Of a stretch of 57,458 nucleotides of DNA, positions 9,393-19,830 are shown piece by piece; the stretch's first letter is position 1, and the number at the start of each line of letters is the position of its first letter. Source of the stretch: Bradyrhizobium altum. Lineage in GTDB: Bacteria; Pseudomonadota; Alphaproteobacteria; Rhizobiales; Xanthobacteraceae. The notes under the pieces are model-generated. The model did not search any database. It saw nothing but the letters and a program-made list of their open reading frames with translations, and was not told the origin of the DNA. The stretch is from positions 1-57,458 of the forward strand of contig NZ_JACMYP010000022.1 in assembly GCF_020889705.1 (NCBI RefSeq), given 5' to 3'. The translations under genes and the position numbers were made by a program.

Positions 9393-9605
9393 TCAGGGAG
9401 ATCGTCGTGCCATCAATTTCGAACTCGGTCCAGACCCGGAAGGTACGATCTCGTTCTGAACAGGAAGGCGCAGCTCCCTTGCGCGCTCGATGCGCTCGGC
9501 TTGCTGGAATGCAATCTCTTTGCGGACAAACTTCTCGAGTTCGTCTTCTGCAGTTCGCCTGAAATGCTCGCGCGGCGTCCTCGCAATCCCGTTCCGCTCG
9601 ACCAT
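9393..9605 (-). CDS. Small hypothetical protein downstream of traG
   Basis: A 70-residue frame opened by an ATG at 9605 that is preceded on the minus strand by GGGAGCGGGATC, a plausible ribosome site. The product is charged and helical in its middle (EDELEKFVRKEIAFQQAERI), followed by a Pro/Ser-rich tail. I do not recognise the family. It lies in the same direction as traG and about 200 bases beyond it, so it could be the last gene or a decayed end of the traCDG operon. The rest of the 9111-9805 gap, apart from the G run and a 60-codon coupled frame, shows nothing I recognise. Confidence 0.35.
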   Translation of the reverse strand: MVERNGIARTPREHFRRTAEDELEKFVRKEIAFQQAERIERARELRLPVQNEIVPSGSGPSSKLMARRSP

Positions 9606-9623
9606 GATCCCGCTCCCGGAGAG

Positions 9624-9806
9624 CTATGACAATACGGCAACAAGGAACCCGGCGCTAGGTTCTGGGGCGCTGAATGCGTGCAAGTTGGGCGCGGTAGACG
9701 CCCGCCCACGGCGAAAAAGCGAGAAAACATCAGGGGCTACCTGGGAGCCAGCCGATCTTGTACGGCCCGCCAGGGACTTTGCCTCGTCGCCGTATTCTAC
9801 GATCAT
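9624..9806 (-). CDS. Short ORF translationally coupled to traG, possibly truncated
   Basis: The ATG at 9806 overlaps the traG stop codon as TGATG, the usual arrangement of coupled genes, and the frame runs 60 codons ([14 protein letters not shown]...). I recognise no domain. It may be the intact start of a gene whose remainder decayed, since a second small frame with a good ribosome site begins just after it. The stop overlap is the only real evidence that it is translated. Confidence 0.35.
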   Translation of the reverse strand: MIVEYGDEAKSLAGRTRSAGSQVAPDVFSLFRRGRASTAPNLHAFSAPEPSAGFLVAVLS

Positions 9807-11737
9807 CAGCTACGCCCGCCAGCTTCTCTCCGGTAGAACCTGTTCTCGCCGACGCACACTCTCATGTCAGCTCGCCTGAACCAGATGGCGCGTCCGCACC
9901 GCAGCGGCGGATTGCCGGCCGTGAAGATGATCTGCTCGTCCGTCCGCATGCGCAGGACCTCATGCGGCAGCATCAGCGGCCGGCGCGTAAGCTGCTTGGA
10001 CCGCGTTCTGGAGGAACCCGACATCTGCGAGGATCGGCTCAGTTGATCGACCTCGACGGTCGTGTCACCGCAGCGCTTCGAGATGTAGTCCGCCGTTTCA
10101 GGGTCGTTGATCGCCGAGAAGGAGATCCAGGACGCGCTCTCGAACCACTTGCTGGTGGCATCACGTCCGCCATAGGCCTCGCGCATCTGGCCGATCGACT
10201 GGTAGAGCATCAAGAGGGTGATGCCGTATTTGCGACCCGCGTCGCGCGCGGTTTCAAGAATGCGCAAGTAGCCGAGACGGGCGACCTCATCGAGCAGGAA
10301 CAGGGTGTGGCCGGTCACTTCGCCATTGCGATTGTAGATGGCGTTGAGCAGCGATCCGATGATAACGCGGGCGAGGCCGGCATGATTCTCCAGCGTCTTC
10401 AGGTCGAGATTGATGAAGGCGTCCGTCCGGCCTTCCGCGATCTCGGCCGTCGTGAAGCTCGAGCCGGACACCAGCGCGGCATAGTTGGCATAGGAGAGCC
10501 AGTGGGTTTCCTTCACGGCGTTGGCGTAGACGCCGCTAAAGGTTTCCGGGGTCATGGCGATGAAGGGCGCGACATTCTCCTTCACGAATCCAGAGCCGGA
10601 GTTTTCGTAAATCGTCTGCAGGCGTTGGCGCAACTTCGGCTCCGGCTCGGAGAGATTGGCGCGGACCTGGCGGAGGTGCTGATCCTTCTTTTCCGTGTGA
10701 CCAGACAGGCAGACATCGGCGGTCAACGCCGTCAGCAGCTGCAACGCCGAGGCACGAAAGAAGTCGTCCCGCGCCGAGCCCTGGCGTGGATTGTCGGTCA
10801 TGATCCATGAGGCGACGGCGGCAATGTCCTCTTCCTTGGTTGCGCCGTGCTGGCCGATCCAGTCGAGCACATTGAAGCCGACGCCTAAGGAGCGCGGGTC
10901 GAGCACGAAGACCTGACGACCCGCACCATGCCGGTGTCCCGTGACCATCGGTGCGACCTCGTCTGAGGGGTCGAGAACGACCAGTCCGCCGCCCCATTTG
11001 AGCGCCGTCGGCACCGTCATGGATGTCGTCTTGAAGCCGCCGGAACCGGCGAACACGATGCCGTGCGACGATCCAAATGACCCGTCAAAGCAGAGGAGGG
11101 GAGACCTGCCGCCGCTGCCCCATGTCTCAGGGTCGTCGGCGCGGAAGGACTGGTCGGCGACCGCTTCCCGATCGACGCGATAGCGCTCCCCGACCACGAT
11201 GCCACCCGCCTCCTGGAACAGCCGCGCAGCCTCGGTCATCGTCATCCAGTCCGACTCGCCATGGATGGCGCGTTGGCCGCGAATGCGGCGCGGCGCTGTG
11301 GCCGCAAAGGCGGCGTTGCCCTTCATGGCCACCCGCAGCCCGAACACGGTCGCGAGCGCAGCGATCGTCGCTCCAGTGATGGTCGAGGGATCGGCATAAG
11401 CGACAAGCCGGTCTCCAGCGGGCAGGGCATTGGCAAAGGAATGGAGGCGGGCGATCTCGCGCGAGGCGGCGATCGCGACCACCAGCAGGCCGCCGAACAC
11501 GACGCTCCAACCGGCCCAGCGGATCGCTGTCGCACCAGCCGCCGCGAACAGGAAGACCACGCCGATCGCCGCAGCGATCACGTAGGGCAGGGCGATGCCG
11601 ATCCGGCCGAGCACCAGGTGCGCGTTTGGGGTTCTTCCGAACTTCGAAAGCCACGCTTCGATGCCGGTGAGGGCAAGGCACAAGCCCGCCATCAGCACGG
11701 CCGGCGCGAGCGCCAGCGCGATCTTATTTGTTCTCAT
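9806..11737 (-). CDS. traG: Conjugal transfer coupling protein TraG
   Basis: A 643-residue TraG/VirD4-type coupling protein, the inner-membrane ATPase that hands the relaxase-DNA complex to the type IV secretion channel. The N-terminus has several membrane segments within residues 1-130. The Walker A motif GSGGFKTTS lies around residue 236, followed by [13 protein letters not shown] and a Walker B-like [10 protein letters not shown]. The length fits Ti-plasmid TraG. I choose the ATG at 11737 over an in-frame TTG at 11743; it overlaps the end of traD, implying coupling. Order traC-traD-traG reading away from oriT and traA is that of Agrobacterium Ti plasmids and many rhizobial islands. No trb mating-channel genes are in the window. 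Confidence 0.93.
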   Translation of the reverse strand: MRTNKIALALAPAVLMAGLCLALTGIEAWLSKFGRTPNAHLVLGRIGIALPYVIAAAIGVVFLFAAAGATAIRWAGWSVVFGGLLVVAIAASREIARLHSFANALPAGDRLVAYADPSTITGATIAALATVFGLRVAMKGNAAFAATAPRRIRGQRAIHGESDWMTMTEAARLFQEAGGIVVGERYRVDREAVADQSFRADDPETWGSGGRSPLLCFDGSFGSSHGIVFAGSGGFKTTSMTVPTALKWGGGLVVLDPSDEVAPMVTGHRHGAGRQVFVLDPRSLGVGFNVLDWIGQHGATKEEDIAAVASWIMTDNPRQGSARDDFFRASALQLLTALTADVCLSGHTEKKDQHLRQVRANLSEPEPKLRQRLQTIYENSGSGFVKENVAPFIAMTPETFSGVYANAVKETHWLSYANYAALVSGSSFTTAEIAEGRTDAFINLDLKTLENHAGLARVIIGSLLNAIYNRNGEVTGHTLFLLDEVARLGYLRILETARDAGRKYGITLLMLYQSIGQMREAYGGRDATSKWFESASWISFSAINDPETADYISKRCGDTTVEVDQLSRSSQMSGSSRTRSKQLTRRPLMLPHEVLRMRTDEQIIFTAGNPPLRCGRAIWFRRADMRVCVGENRFYRREAGGRS

Positions 11738-11939
11738 GGCCAAACGCCTTCGCGCCGATCGCCATCAGGCGCTCGCGTTCCGCCTCGTTGCCGCGCAAAC
11801 GATCGGCGGCATCAAGCAACAGGCCGAGCAACAGCGCGCGCTTCTCGTAGCGCAGCCCGGCCTTCACGATCAGGCCGCCGAGCTCGATCTTCTCCCGTGT
11901 GTCCTTCTTGCGGGCGTCATTGGCATCGGAGCGGCGCAT
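11724..11939 (-). CDS. traD: Conjugal transfer protein TraD
   Basis: A 71-residue small charged protein ([20 protein letters not shown]...[13 protein letters not shown]) matching the TraD proteins that sit between traC and traG in Ti-type transfer regions. In these systems TraC and TraD are small accessory proteins of the traCDG operon; the role is not well defined but is thought to aid DNA processing at oriT. This is not the F-plasmid TraD coupling ATPase. It starts 4 bases after the traC stop and overlaps the traG start, so the three genes form one transcription and translation unit. Confidence 0.85.
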   Translation of the reverse strand: MRRSDANDARKKDTREKIELGGLIVKAGLRYEKRALLLGLLLDAADRLRGNEAERERLMAIGAKAFGHENK

Positions 11940-11943
11940 GCGT

Positions 11944-12204
11944 TCAGCCCTGTTCAGCCACGCCCGAAAACGCGCCAGGCGGGACGGCCGTGGCCGCCTC
12001 GGCGGGTCGGCTCCCGCCTTTGCGAAACCGGCCAGCGATCTCCTCGAATGCAGACAGCAACGCGCCTTCCTCGATCTCGATCTCTCCCATCCCAGCCTTG
12101 AGCGCGATGCGGCCGATGCGCTCGGCCTCCCGCGTCTCAGCCTGCTTCAGCTGGTCCTGGAGCCGTGCGATTTCGTCCCTGATTTGCCGCGAGGGCTTTT
12201 TCAT
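11944..12204 (-). CDS. traC: Conjugal transfer protein TraC
   Basis: An 86-residue protein with the N-terminal pattern [20 protein letters not shown], a charged coiled-coil-like helix typical of Ti-type TraC. It is the first gene leftward from the oriT region, divergent from traA. TraC-like proteins are accessory relaxosome components in this conjugation family. The C-terminal tail is Ala/Gly/Pro-rich and probably disordered. Confidence 0.85.
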   Translation of the reverse strand: MKKPSRQIRDEIARLQDQLKQAETREAERIGRIALKAGMGEIEIEEGALLSAFEEIAGRFRKGGSRPAEAATAVPPGAFSGVAEQG

Positions 12205-12453
12205 TCCGGAAGACCCTTCCTATCGAACTGCGCGAAGCGCGTGACAAGAAAGCCAGGGAGAGCGCGAAGCGCGACCCGGGTAATTAACGGGGTCGGCGAA
12301 GCCGACGCTTTGGAAGATCATCCCGCCGTTCCGAAGGAGCGGCTTCCCAAGGGCGCAGTAATACGTCGCTGACGCGACGTCCTGCTTCCCGCCTCGAACA
12401 GGCGGCCGGTTCCGACGAACAGCATGTTCACTCGTTTCGGGATCGCTCCAGCC
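12205..12453. other. oriT: oriT region between divergent traC and traA
   Basis: The divergent gap between traC and traA is where Ti-type oriT sits. It contains CCAAGGGCGCAGTAATACG (12347-12365) followed by a perfect 7-bp hairpin ACGTCGC-tgac-GCGACGT at 12363-12380. From memory this closely matches the nick-region core of Ti and rhizobial oriTs (an AAGGGCGCAA-type core before CGTCGC). Further short inverted repeats occur upstream, such as GTCGGC-gaa-GCCGAC and GCGC-gaa-GCGC copies around 12240-12310, which could bind TraC/TraD or regulators. The nick site itself cannot be proven by reading. Confidence 0.8.
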
Positions 12454-15400
12454 GTGGCCATCACCCATTTCACGCCCCAGCTTATCGGACGCGGCGATGG
12501 CCGCAGCGCCGTGCTGGCTGCCGCCTACCGGCATTGCGCGAAGATGGAATTCGAGGCCGAGGGCCGCACCGTCGACTATTCCAACAAGGGCGGGATGATC
12601 CACGAGGAATTCCAGGTTCCGCCGAACGCGCCCGCCTGGCTTCGGACGATGATCGCCGATCGCTCCATCGCGGGTGCGTCGGAGGCCTTCTGGAACAAGG
12701 TCGAGGCCTTCGAAAAGCGCGCGGATGCGCAGTTCGCCAAGGAGTTCATCATCGCGCTGCCTGTCGAACTGACACCTAAGCAGAACATCGCGCTGATGCG
12801 CCAGTTCGTGGCGGAGCAGGTGCTGTCGCGCGGACAGGTTGCGGACTGGGTCTATCATGACGAGCCGGGCAATCCGCATGTCCACCTCATGACAACGCTG
12901 CGGCCTCTCACCGAGGGTGGATTCGGGCCAAAGCGGGTCGCGGTTATCGGTGAGGACGGGCAGCCGCTGCGCATGAAGTCCGGCAAGATCGTCTACCGGC
13001 TTTGGGCCGGCGAGAAACAGGAGTTCCTCGAGCAGCGCAACGGCTGGCTCGAGTTGCAGAACCAGCATCTCGCCCTGAACGGTCACGAGATTCGGGTCGA
13101 TGGGCGGTCCTACGCCGAGCGTGGGATCGATGTCGTGCCAACCACCCATATCGGCGTTGCGGCCAAAGCCATCCAGCGCCGGGCGGAGCGCGAGGGGCGC
13201 GATCCCGACCTCGAACGGCTGCGCGTCTTCGAGGAGAACCGCGCCGAAACTCTCAGGCGAATCCAGCGCCGTCCGGAGATCGTGCTCGACATGATTTCGC
13301 GGGAAAAGAGCGTGTTCGATGAGCGGGATGTCGGCAAGCTCCTGCATCGCTATGTCGACGATGCCGGAACCTTCCAGCACTTGATGGCGCGGGTGCTGCA
13401 AAGCCCCGATGCGCTGCGGCTGGAAGGCGAGACGATCGACTTCGCCACGGGCGCGCGGGTACCGGCGAAATATACGACACGCGAGCTGATCCGGCTCGAA
13501 GCGGAGATGGCGCGGCGCGCGGTCCACCTCTCGGGCAGGGAGGAATTCGCGGTGAAGGCACCAATCATCGCCGCCGTGTCCGCGCGGCACACCAACCTCT
13601 CGGTCGAGCAGCGCACCGCCATCGAGCATCTGGCGTCCGGAGAGAGGATCGCGGCGGTTGTCGGCCGGGCTGGGGCGGGCAAGACCACGATGATGCGGGC
13701 CGCGCGCGAGGTGTGGGAGGCCGCCGGCTACCGCGTCGTTGGCGGCGCCTTGGCGGGCAAGGCGGCCGAGGGATTGGAGAAGGAGGCGGGCATCGAGTCG
13801 CGCACGCTGGCCTCCTGGGAGTTGCGTTGGAAGAACGGGCGCGACGGCCTCGATGATAGAACGGTTTTTGTTCTGGACGAAGCCGGCATGGTCGCCTCGC
13901 GGCAGATGGCGCTGTTCGTCGAAACAGCATCAAAGGCAGGAGCGAAGCTCGTCCTGGTCGGCGATCCCGAGCAGCTTCAGCCGATCGAAGCGGGGGCGGC
14001 ATTCCGCGCGATCGTCGAGCGCGTCGGCTATGCTGAACTCGAAACGATCTATCGCCAGCGCCAGCAATGGATGCGCGACGCCTCGCTCGATCTTGCCCGT
14101 GGCCGGACGGCGCAGGCCCTGTCCGCCTATGGTCACCATGGACGTCTGTTCGGCTCGGAGTTGAAGGCGCAGGCGATCGACAATCTGATCGCCGATTGGA
14201 ATCGCGACTACGATCCGTCCAAGTCGACATTGATCCTGGCGCATCTGCGCCGCGACGTCCGCGCGCTGAACGAAATGGCGCGGGCTAAACTCGTCGAGCG
14301 CGGTCTGGTCGGAGCAGGACATGCCTTCCGGACCGAGGATGGCGGGCGCAGGTTTGCCCCGGGCGACCAGATCGTCTTCTTGAAAAACGAGGGCTCGCTC
14401 GGCGTCAAAAACGGCATGATCGGCAGGGTCGTGGAAGCCGAGCCGGCGCGCCTGGTCGCCGAGATCGGCGAGGGCGAGGGCCGCCGCCGCGTCGAGGTCG
14501 ATCAGCGCTTCTATCGCAATGTCGACCACGGCTATGCGACGACCGTGCATAAGGCGCAAGGAGCGACGGTCGACCGGGTCAAGGTGCTGGCAACGCTGTC
14601 CCTCGACAAGCACCTGAGCTACGTCGCGCTGACCCGCCACCGCGAGGATGTGGCGCTCTACTACGGCCGGCGTTCGTTCCAGAAGGCAGGCGGCCTGATC
14701 CCGATCCTGTCGCAGCGCCGCGCGAAAGAAACCACGCTCGATTACGAACGCGGCAGTCTCTATCGCGATGCGCTGCGTTTCGCCGCGAACCGCGGACTGC
14801 ACATCGTCAAGGTGGCGCGCACGCTCTTGAACGACCGCCTGCGCTGGACGGTTCGTCAGAAGCTGCGCCTTGCCGACGTCGGCCGTCGGCTGCGCGCGCT
14901 CGGCGAAAAACTAGGCCTCATCGACAGCCGCAAACCCATCATCAGCACCGCACACAAGGAGGAGAAGCCCATGGTCGCCGGCGTGATGACGTTTCCAAAA
15001 TCCCTCATCGACACCGTCGAGGACAGGATCCTCGCCGATCCCGCCATCAAGCAGCAGTGGGAGCAAGTCTCCACTCGCTTCCGCCTCGTCTTTGCCAATC
15101 CCGAGCGCGCGTTCCGCGCGACGAACTTCGACGCCGTGCTGAAAGATTCCGCCGCGGCGACTTCGACGCTCGCCCTGCTCGCCTCGAACCCTGACTCGTT
15201 CGGGGCGCTGCGCGGCAAGACCGGCCTGCTGGCGGGCAAGGCCGACAAACAGGAGCGCCAGCGCGCCGAGGCCAATGTGCCGGCGCTCAAGCGCGACATC
15301 GAGCGTTACTTACGTCTTCGGGCCGAGGCCGAGCACAAGCATGAAGCCGAGGAATGCGCGACCCGGCAGCGGGTCGCGATCGACATCCCCGCGTTGTCAC

Positions 15401-15762
15401 GCGACGCGCGTCGCGTACTCGAGCGCGTGCGCGATGCCATCGACCGCAACGACCTGCCCAGCGCGCTCGAATTCGCGCTCGCGGACAGGATGGTGAAAGC
15501 GGAAATCGACGGTTTCAACAAGGCTGTCGCAGAGCGTTTTGGCGATCGCACATTCCTGCCGAACGCGGCCGGGGAGGCGAAGGGGCAGGCCTTCGAGAAG
15601 GCGGCGGCTGGCATGGATCCAGCGCGTCGTGACCAGCTCAAGGAAGCCTGGCCTGCGATGCGTGCGGCACAGCAACTCGCCGCCCAGGAGCGTGCCGCGC
15701 AGGCCCTCAAGCAGGCCGAGGCACAGCGTCTAACCGAAAGCCCGGGGCAGACCCTGAAATGA
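12454..15762 (+). CDS. traA: Conjugative relaxase-helicase TraA (Ti type)
   Basis: A 1,102-residue MOBQ/Ti-type TraA that nicks oriT and unwinds the transferred strand. The N-terminal relaxase domain (about 1-250) has the metal-binding His-x-His at about 142-144 within [15 protein letters not shown] RecD-like helicase domain follows, with P-loop [10 protein letters not shown] (Lys near residue 410), the DEAG box in [10 protein letters not shown] and a C-terminal [12 protein letters not shown] motif. The tail is long, helical and charged. I choose the GTG at 12454 because family members start at AITHFTPQ; an ATG ten codons upstream is possible. It overlaps traF by a few bases, beginning traA-traF-traB-traH. 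Confidence 0.93.
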   Translation: MAITHFTPQLIGRGDGRSAVLAAAYRHCAKMEFEAEGRTVDYSNKGGMIHEEFQVPPNAPAWLRTMIADRSIAGASEAFWNKVEAFEKRADAQFAKEFIIALPVELTPKQNIALMRQFVAEQVLSRGQVADWVYHDEPGNPHVHLMTTLRPLTEGGFGPKRVAVIGEDGQPLRMKSGKIVYRLWAGEKQEFLEQRNGWLELQNQHLALNGHEIRVDGRSYAERGIDVVPTTHIGVAAKAIQRRAEREGRDPDLERLRVFEENRAETLRRIQRRPEIVLDMISREKSVFDERDVGKLLHRYVDDAGTFQHLMARVLQSPDALRLEGETIDFATGARVPAKYTTRELIRLEAEMARRAVHLSGREEFAVKAPIIAAVSARHTNLSVEQRTAIEHLASGERIAAVVGRAGAGKTTMMRAAREVWEAAGYRVVGGALAGKAAEGLEKEAGIESRTLASWELRWKNGRDGLDDRTVFVLDEAGMVASRQMALFVETASKAGAKLVLVGDPEQLQPIEAGAAFRAIVERVGYAELETIYRQRQQWMRDASLDLARGRTAQALSAYGHHGRLFGSELKAQAIDNLIADWNRDYDPSKSTLILAHLRRDVRALNEMARAKLVERGLVGAGHAFRTEDGGRRFAPGDQIVFLKNEGSLGVKNGMIGRVVEAEPARLVAEIGEGEGRRRVEVDQRFYRNVDHGYATTVHKAQGATVDRVKVLATLSLDKHLSYVALTRHREDVALYYGRRSFQKAGGLIPILSQRRAKETTLDYERGSLYRDALRFAANRGLHIVKVARTLLNDRLRWTVRQKLRLADVGRRLRALGEKLGLIDSRKPIISTAHKEEKPMVAGVMTFPKSLIDTVEDRILADPAIKQQWEQVSTRFRLVFANPERAFRATNFDAVLKDSAAATSTLALLASNPDSFGALRGKTGLLAGKADKQERQRAEANVPALKRDIERYLRLRAEAEHKHEAEECATRQRVAIDIPALSRDARRVLERVRDAIDRNDLPSALEFALADRMVKAEIDGFNKAVAERFGDRTFLPNAAGEAKGQAFEKAAAGMDPARRDQLKEAWPAMRAAQQLAAQERAAQALKQAEAQRLTESPGQTLK

Positions 15763-16292
15763 GCATTCGGCACCTCCCCTTGCTGATCCTGGCGGCGGGC
15801 GCCGGACTCGTCGCTGCCTTCGCGGGCGCTGGCTGGTGCGCCGGACTGCGCATCAACATGACGCCGAGCTATCCGCGGGGTCTCTGGCGGATCGAGCCGC
15901 TGGATCGTGAGGCCGCCGTCGGCGATCTCGTCTTCATCTGTCCGCCGGACACGGCCGAGTTCGAGCGCGCCTTTGCGCGCGGCTACCTCCGGCGCGGACT
16001 TTGCGCCGGGGGCTTAAGCCCCCTCATCAAGACCGTCGCCGCGATCGGCGGCCAACGCCTCGATGTGGCTGATCAGGTCTCGATCGACGGCCGTCAGCTC
16101 CCCGATTCCGATGTCCGGCATACCGATGCCGCCGGCCGTCCTCTCGCGCCGTTTGCCGGCGGCGTCATTCCCGCCGGCGAGCTCTATCTCCACTCCGACT
16201 TCGCAGGCTCCTATGATTCCCGCTACTTTGGCCCGATCCCATCATCGGGCATTCTCGGCCTCGCCCGGCCGGTCCTCGCCATCGGCCCATAG
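15759..16292 (+). CDS. traF: Conjugal transfer peptidase TraF (S26 family)
   Basis: A 177-residue signal-peptidase-like TraF. Residues 1-30 form one membrane anchor. The motif [11 protein letters not shown] around residues 28-38 carries the catalytic serine and [10 protein letters not shown] near 88-97 the catalytic lysine of the S26 family. TraF of Ti/RP4-type systems is needed to process and circularise pilin (TrbC). The start overlaps the traA stop (ATGA), so it is coupled. The mating-pilus genes themselves are not in the window. Confidence 0.9.
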   Translation: MSIRHLPLLILAAGAGLVAAFAGAGWCAGLRINMTPSYPRGLWRIEPLDREAAVGDLVFICPPDTAEFERAFARGYLRRGLCAGGLSPLIKTVAAIGGQRLDVADQVSIDGRQLPDSDVRHTDAAGRPLAPFAGGVIPAGELYLHSDFAGSYDSRYFGPIPSSGILGLARPVLAIGP

Positions 16293-16311
16293 CTCCTGGC
16301 GCGGCGGGGCG

Positions 16312-17448
16312 ATGGCCGGCGCCGCGGCCGCAGTCGGGGCTGCTGCCTGGTGCGGTCACCCACTCGCTCTGCCGCTCGCCTGCGCCTTCCCGACGCTTTG
16401 GGCGTTCGCGCCGTCGCGGTTGATCTCAGCGGCAGTGAGCGCGGCCTATTTCCTTGCGGCTTCGCGTGGGCTGCCGCAAGGCGTCGTCAATTTCTACGAT
16501 ACAGATTTTGGTGTTGGCATCGCCTTGTGGATCGGCGCGGCGGCGATCTTCGCCCTGGTCCACGCCGTGCTGTGGCAAAGGCGGCCGGGATGGGGGATGG
16601 CGCTTTGGTTTGGGCTCGGGGCGGTCTTGATGAGCGTGCCGCCTTTCGGGGTCGTCGGATGGGCGCAGCCGATCACGGCGGCCGGTGTCCTGTTTCCCGG
16701 ATGGGGATGGTGGGGACTGGCGGCGACTGTGGCTATCCTGCTCACCATGACGACAGGCACATGGCCTGCCGCAGCGATCCTCGCGGCCGGCTTCTGGGCT
16801 TGGTCGGCGGCGCACTGGATTGCGCCGGCCCAACCAGACGGATGGACTGGTCTCGATACCAAGCTTGGACGCGGGCTCGGCCGGGCCCCGGACCTCGAGC
16901 AATCCCAAGCGCTTCTCCAGCGCGTGCGCGAAGTGGGCGCGGTCGAAGCCCGCGTTGTCGTGCTTCCCGAGAGTGCCGCCGGGCTGTGGACGCCGACCAC
17001 GAGCGCCTTCTGGATGGACGGCCTTCGCGGCACCGACATCACGGTGATCGCCGGTGCCGCGATCGTCGATCGCCAAGGCTATGACAACACCATGATGGAG
17101 ATGAGCGCCGGTCGCGCGCGCCGGCTCTATGGCGAGCGCATGCCGGTGCCGATCTCGATGTGGCAACCCTGGCTCGCATGGACGGGGCAGGGCGGAGGCG
17201 CCAGCGCCACGTTCTTCGGCAACCCCATCGTGGAGTCGGCCGGCCGGCGCGTCGCGCCGCTGATCTGTTACGAGCAGTTGCTCGTCTGGCCCGTCCTGCA
17301 GTCGATGCTCCACTCGCCCGACGTGCTTGTCGCGATCGGCAACGATTGGTGGACAGCCGGCACAGGCATCCTCCCGATTCAAAGAGCGACCACCCAAGCC
17401 TGGGCGCGCCTGTTCGCCCTGCCGCTCGTGCTCTCGTTCAACACCTGA
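16312..17448 (+). CDS. traB: Conjugal transfer protein TraB
   Basis: A TraB-type protein of 378 residues from the ATG at 16312. The N-terminal half is a chain of hydrophobic membrane segments and the C-terminal half is a nitrilase-like domain, including VVLPESAAGLW, LICYEQLL and IGNDWWTAG, as in apolipoprotein N-acyltransferase relatives. Ti-plasmid TraB improves conjugation efficiency; its chemistry is not established. The frame stays open far upstream, inside traF, so an earlier start overlapping traF is possible. It is followed by traH after 11 bases. Confidence 0.88.
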   Translation: MAGAAAAVGAAAWCGHPLALPLACAFPTLWAFAPSRLISAAVSAAYFLAASRGLPQGVVNFYDTDFGVGIALWIGAAAIFALVHAVLWQRRPGWGMALWFGLGAVLMSVPPFGVVGWAQPITAAGVLFPGWGWWGLAATVAILLTMTTGTWPAAAILAAGFWAWSAAHWIAPAQPDGWTGLDTKLGRGLGRAPDLEQSQALLQRVREVGAVEARVVVLPESAAGLWTPTTSAFWMDGLRGTDITVIAGAAIVDRQGYDNTMMEMSAGRARRLYGERMPVPISMWQPWLAWTGQGGGASATFFGNPIVESAGRRVAPLICYEQLLVWPVLQSMLHSPDVLVAIGNDWWTAGTGILPIQRATTQAWARLFALPLVLSFNT

Positions 17449-17459
17449 AGGGGTTCATC

Positions 17460-18077
17460 ATGATCGATGCCGCCACCATTCATCAATGTGCCGATCCAGA
17501 TTTGAAGCCGGCGATCGTCGAGAAGTTCATCCGCGCCGTCGGATCGCTCGATCCGCTTGCCGTCACCATCCGCACTGGAAACCGCGTCATCCTCGTGACG
17601 CCGCCCAAGACGCCAGACGACGCCATGGAGTTGGTCCGCCGTTACGTCGGCCAAGCGATGGTCCGCGTCGGCGTGACCCAATATCCGGCCGGGCTCGGCA
17701 TCAGCGACGTCGCCGAACTCAAACCAGATCTGATCGATGCCTGTGCCAATCTCAGGATGGGAACCGCACTCTTCGGCAAGGTCTATCGCATCGTTACGAA
17801 GTGGTATGGCGCACCGGTCGACGAGGCGTTCGGCGATGCGATTGACGCGTGGAAGACCGGTTATTTCGACGGGAAATACGTGTTCGACGAACCCGATCCC
17901 GGTAGTCTGCCGGTCCGCAAGCCTCAGCCGGACTCTGGCGACGAGCCCGTGGACGGGAATGACGCGGCGAGGTCCGCGAGCGGTCCGGTCAATGGGACCC
18001 CGCAGGAGCCGGACAACCCAAACAAGGCGGGCATCCGGATCGATCTGACCGGCATTGGTGTCAGCAAACCGAAATAG
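17460..18077 (+). CDS. traH: Conjugal transfer protein TraH
   Basis: A 205-residue protein matching Ti-type TraH, the last gene of the traAFBH operon. Residues 1-140 are a compact domain (IDAATIHQCADPDLKPAIV..., then VTQYPAGLGI and ANLRMGTALFGKVYRIV), followed by an acidic Pro/Gly-rich linker and a short terminal motif GIRIDLTGIGV. I chose the ATG at 17460 with AAGGGG just upstream. TraH function is not well defined; a chaperone-like or channel-accessory role has been proposed for conjugation proteins of this name. There is no signal peptide. Confidence 0.85.
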   Translation: MIDAATIHQCADPDLKPAIVEKFIRAVGSLDPLAVTIRTGNRVILVTPPKTPDDAMELVRRYVGQAMVRVGVTQYPAGLGISDVAELKPDLIDACANLRMGTALFGKVYRIVTKWYGAPVDEAFGDAIDAWKTGYFDGKYVFDEPDPGSLPVRKPQPDSGDEPVDGNDAARSASGPVNGTPQEPDNPNKAGIRIDLTGIGVSKPK

Positions 18078-18612
18078 GCCGGCCTGCGGGTCGCGACAAT
18101 GGGGGCTGGACAGCCAAGCCTGGTATAGGGGAGCTGCAAAGCAGCGTTATCGCCCATCAGCTCCGTAATGCTGAGATGCAGCCGCTCGGCGATCCAGCCA
18201 ATTCTGTTCCGGCGCGGGGGACTCTTTTCCGATGCTCATCAGCAGGTGTCGTACGCCGTCAATCATCCGGCTCGCCTTTCATCTCGGTCGGCTGTTGGCC
18301 GGCTCAGACTGAGCCGGTTTGATTGAATCCGCCATATTCTCCACGGCTGGCGCCAGACCCCCGATCGATCTATAAGGAATCACAGGGCAGTACGCACTGC
18401 CTGGAGGTGTGGAAACCTCTGTCTAGCGGTTGGTGCCGGCCGTGACGGCATCAGGATCCTCTGACCTATTGGCCGGGGGCCTGTGACGTATGTCCAGGTG
18501 CCTCGGTGCTAAAGGTCGCAGGGCTGTCTAGACACAGTTTCCAACCCCCGGCTAGGGATCAAAGGATTATCGTCGGCGGGGGCGCACCGCGGACCAGGCC
18601 CGTGTGAGAGTT
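18078..18612. other. Non-coding stretch after traH with two hairpins
   Basis: No convincing gene. A perfect stem GGCAGT-acgc-ACTGCC lies at 18386-18401 and another, GAGGT...ACCTC, directly follows it. These could end traAFBH transcription or act as operator sites for the regulators downstream. On the minus strand near 18170-18210 a short segment RIGWIAERLHLSITELMGD resembles part of a helix-turn-helix regulator but is isolated and broken. Confidence 0.4.
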
Positions 18613-18933
18613 ATGGTATCGATCAAGGATGATGAATCGCCCGGCACCGGGCTCAATTGCGATCTCGATCGCATCTTTGGCGGAATGACGCAACCGGAGA
18701 TTGAACACCTGACCGTCGATGCTATTCGCGAATACCGGGTTAGCGTCGCGCTCGCAGAGACCGCCCGACTGGACTGGGCAGCCGCAGAGACTGACACAAA
18801 CTGTGGCCCAGAACGCCGGGCGGAACTCCAACGAATTCATGAACACGCGGAAGCCGAACATCGGGCGCGCCAGCTTGTCTTGAACAACCTGATCGATCGG
18901 CTCGGCTACGTTCCAAAGGTACCGGCCGGATAA
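18613..18933 (+). CDS. traM: TraR antiactivator TraM
   Basis: A 106-residue helical protein with the TraM layout: a Leu-rich start, GMTQPEIEHLTVDAIREYR (about 28-46), a central helix and the conserved end LVLNNLIDRLGYVPKV. Agrobacterium TraM ends in nearly the same way. TraM binds TraR and blocks its DNA binding, keeping conjugation off until the quorum signal is high. I use the ATG at 18613; a GTG four codons upstream is also possible. It sits beside the broken traR, the gene whose product it would inhibit. It appears intact. Confidence 0.85.
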   Translation: MVSIKDDESPGTGLNCDLDRIFGGMTQPEIEHLTVDAIREYRVSVALAETARLDWAAAETDTNCGPERRAELQRIHEHAEAEHRARQLVLNNLIDRLGYVPKVPAG

Positions 18934-19059
18934 TCGGCAAACTCGCAGACTTCGTGAATCAGCGCGCACCGGTGTGGGCGTCGTGGCTTCCGTCTTTGTC
19001 TCGCTCGGGGCATTACCCAACATGAGAGTGAGTGCTGCCCCGGGGCGCTCACGCCGGAT

Positions 19060-19830
19060 CTAGATCAACTCTTTCTCCATGGCGATGCGGACGGCGTGCT
19101 GGAGATTGCTGGCGCCGAGTTTGTCGCGCGCGTTATCCAGATAGAATTGGACCGTTCGTGGCTTGATCCCAAGCAAGTCGGCGATCACGTTCATCGACTT
19201 GCCATATGAAGACCAGCTGAGTGAAATCGCTTCCTGCGTCGACAACGTCACATCCCCCGTTTTGAACGACGACGCAGACGCCAGGCTAAGATGAACATGA
19301 ATGTAGGCGAGCGCCAATGCCGCCTGCATCGGGTCCCATGGCGGAACCTCGACCCGCCGACGATCTGATGCGAGCGTGATCATCGCGGTGCGGCCATAGC
19401 TTGTCCTGATCGGAATGGAAACGCCGGAGCGAATGCCGAAGTCAGTTGCCTCGGAATAGAATTGCCTGACCTCGCGCGAACTCTTGCGCACGTCGCGTTC
19501 CTGACCAGGCGAACATCCGCATGCTGCGTTTGGCGGTCGTTACGACAGGGTCAATGATCGTGTAATGCTTTGAAGATAGAGGTTCTGCCATTCCGCGGGA
19601 TAATCGCTCAAAGCGACCACATCATCGGCGTTGATATGAATGTAGGCATAGCGATCGAAGCCAGATGAGACAGTGAACTTTTTGATCGCGTTGCGAATGG
19701 AACGCTCGTCGCGTGCGAGATCGATGGCGTCCATTAACGCCTGCAATTGCCCATCCAATTTAAGTTCCTCCCAGTCTTCATCTTCCGAGCGTCCGCGCGA
19801 TGGCGACCTTGCTCGTCGGATGAGCGTCAC
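19060..19830 (-). pseudogene. traR: Quorum-sensing regulator traR (LuxR family), frameshifted
   Basis: The N-terminal autoinducer-binding part (19540-19830: ...SGFDRYAYIHINADDVVAL, WQNLYLQ) and the C-terminal part (19060-19491: ATDFGIRSGVSIPI, then the LuxR helix-turn-helix SMNVIADLLGIKPRTVQFYL) are in different frames. The joining segment HYTIIDPVVTTAKRSMRMFA is readable in a third frame at about 19507-19570, so there are two frameshifts. In intact TraR these parts make one protein of about 235 residues that binds an acyl-homoserine lactone and activates tra operons. As read, no full TraR can be made unless frameshifting or sequence errors intervene. No traI synthase is in the window. Confidence 0.85.

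Noticed and set aside
12220..13629. A 469-codon minus-strand frame opposite traA
   Set aside because: It covers oriT and the relaxase domain of traA, has no recognisable domain and mirrors the codon bias of the real gene.
18170..18240. Minus-strand helix-turn-helix-like fragment after traH
   Set aside because: Only about 20 residues look meaningful, with frame changes on both sides; too little to call a gene.
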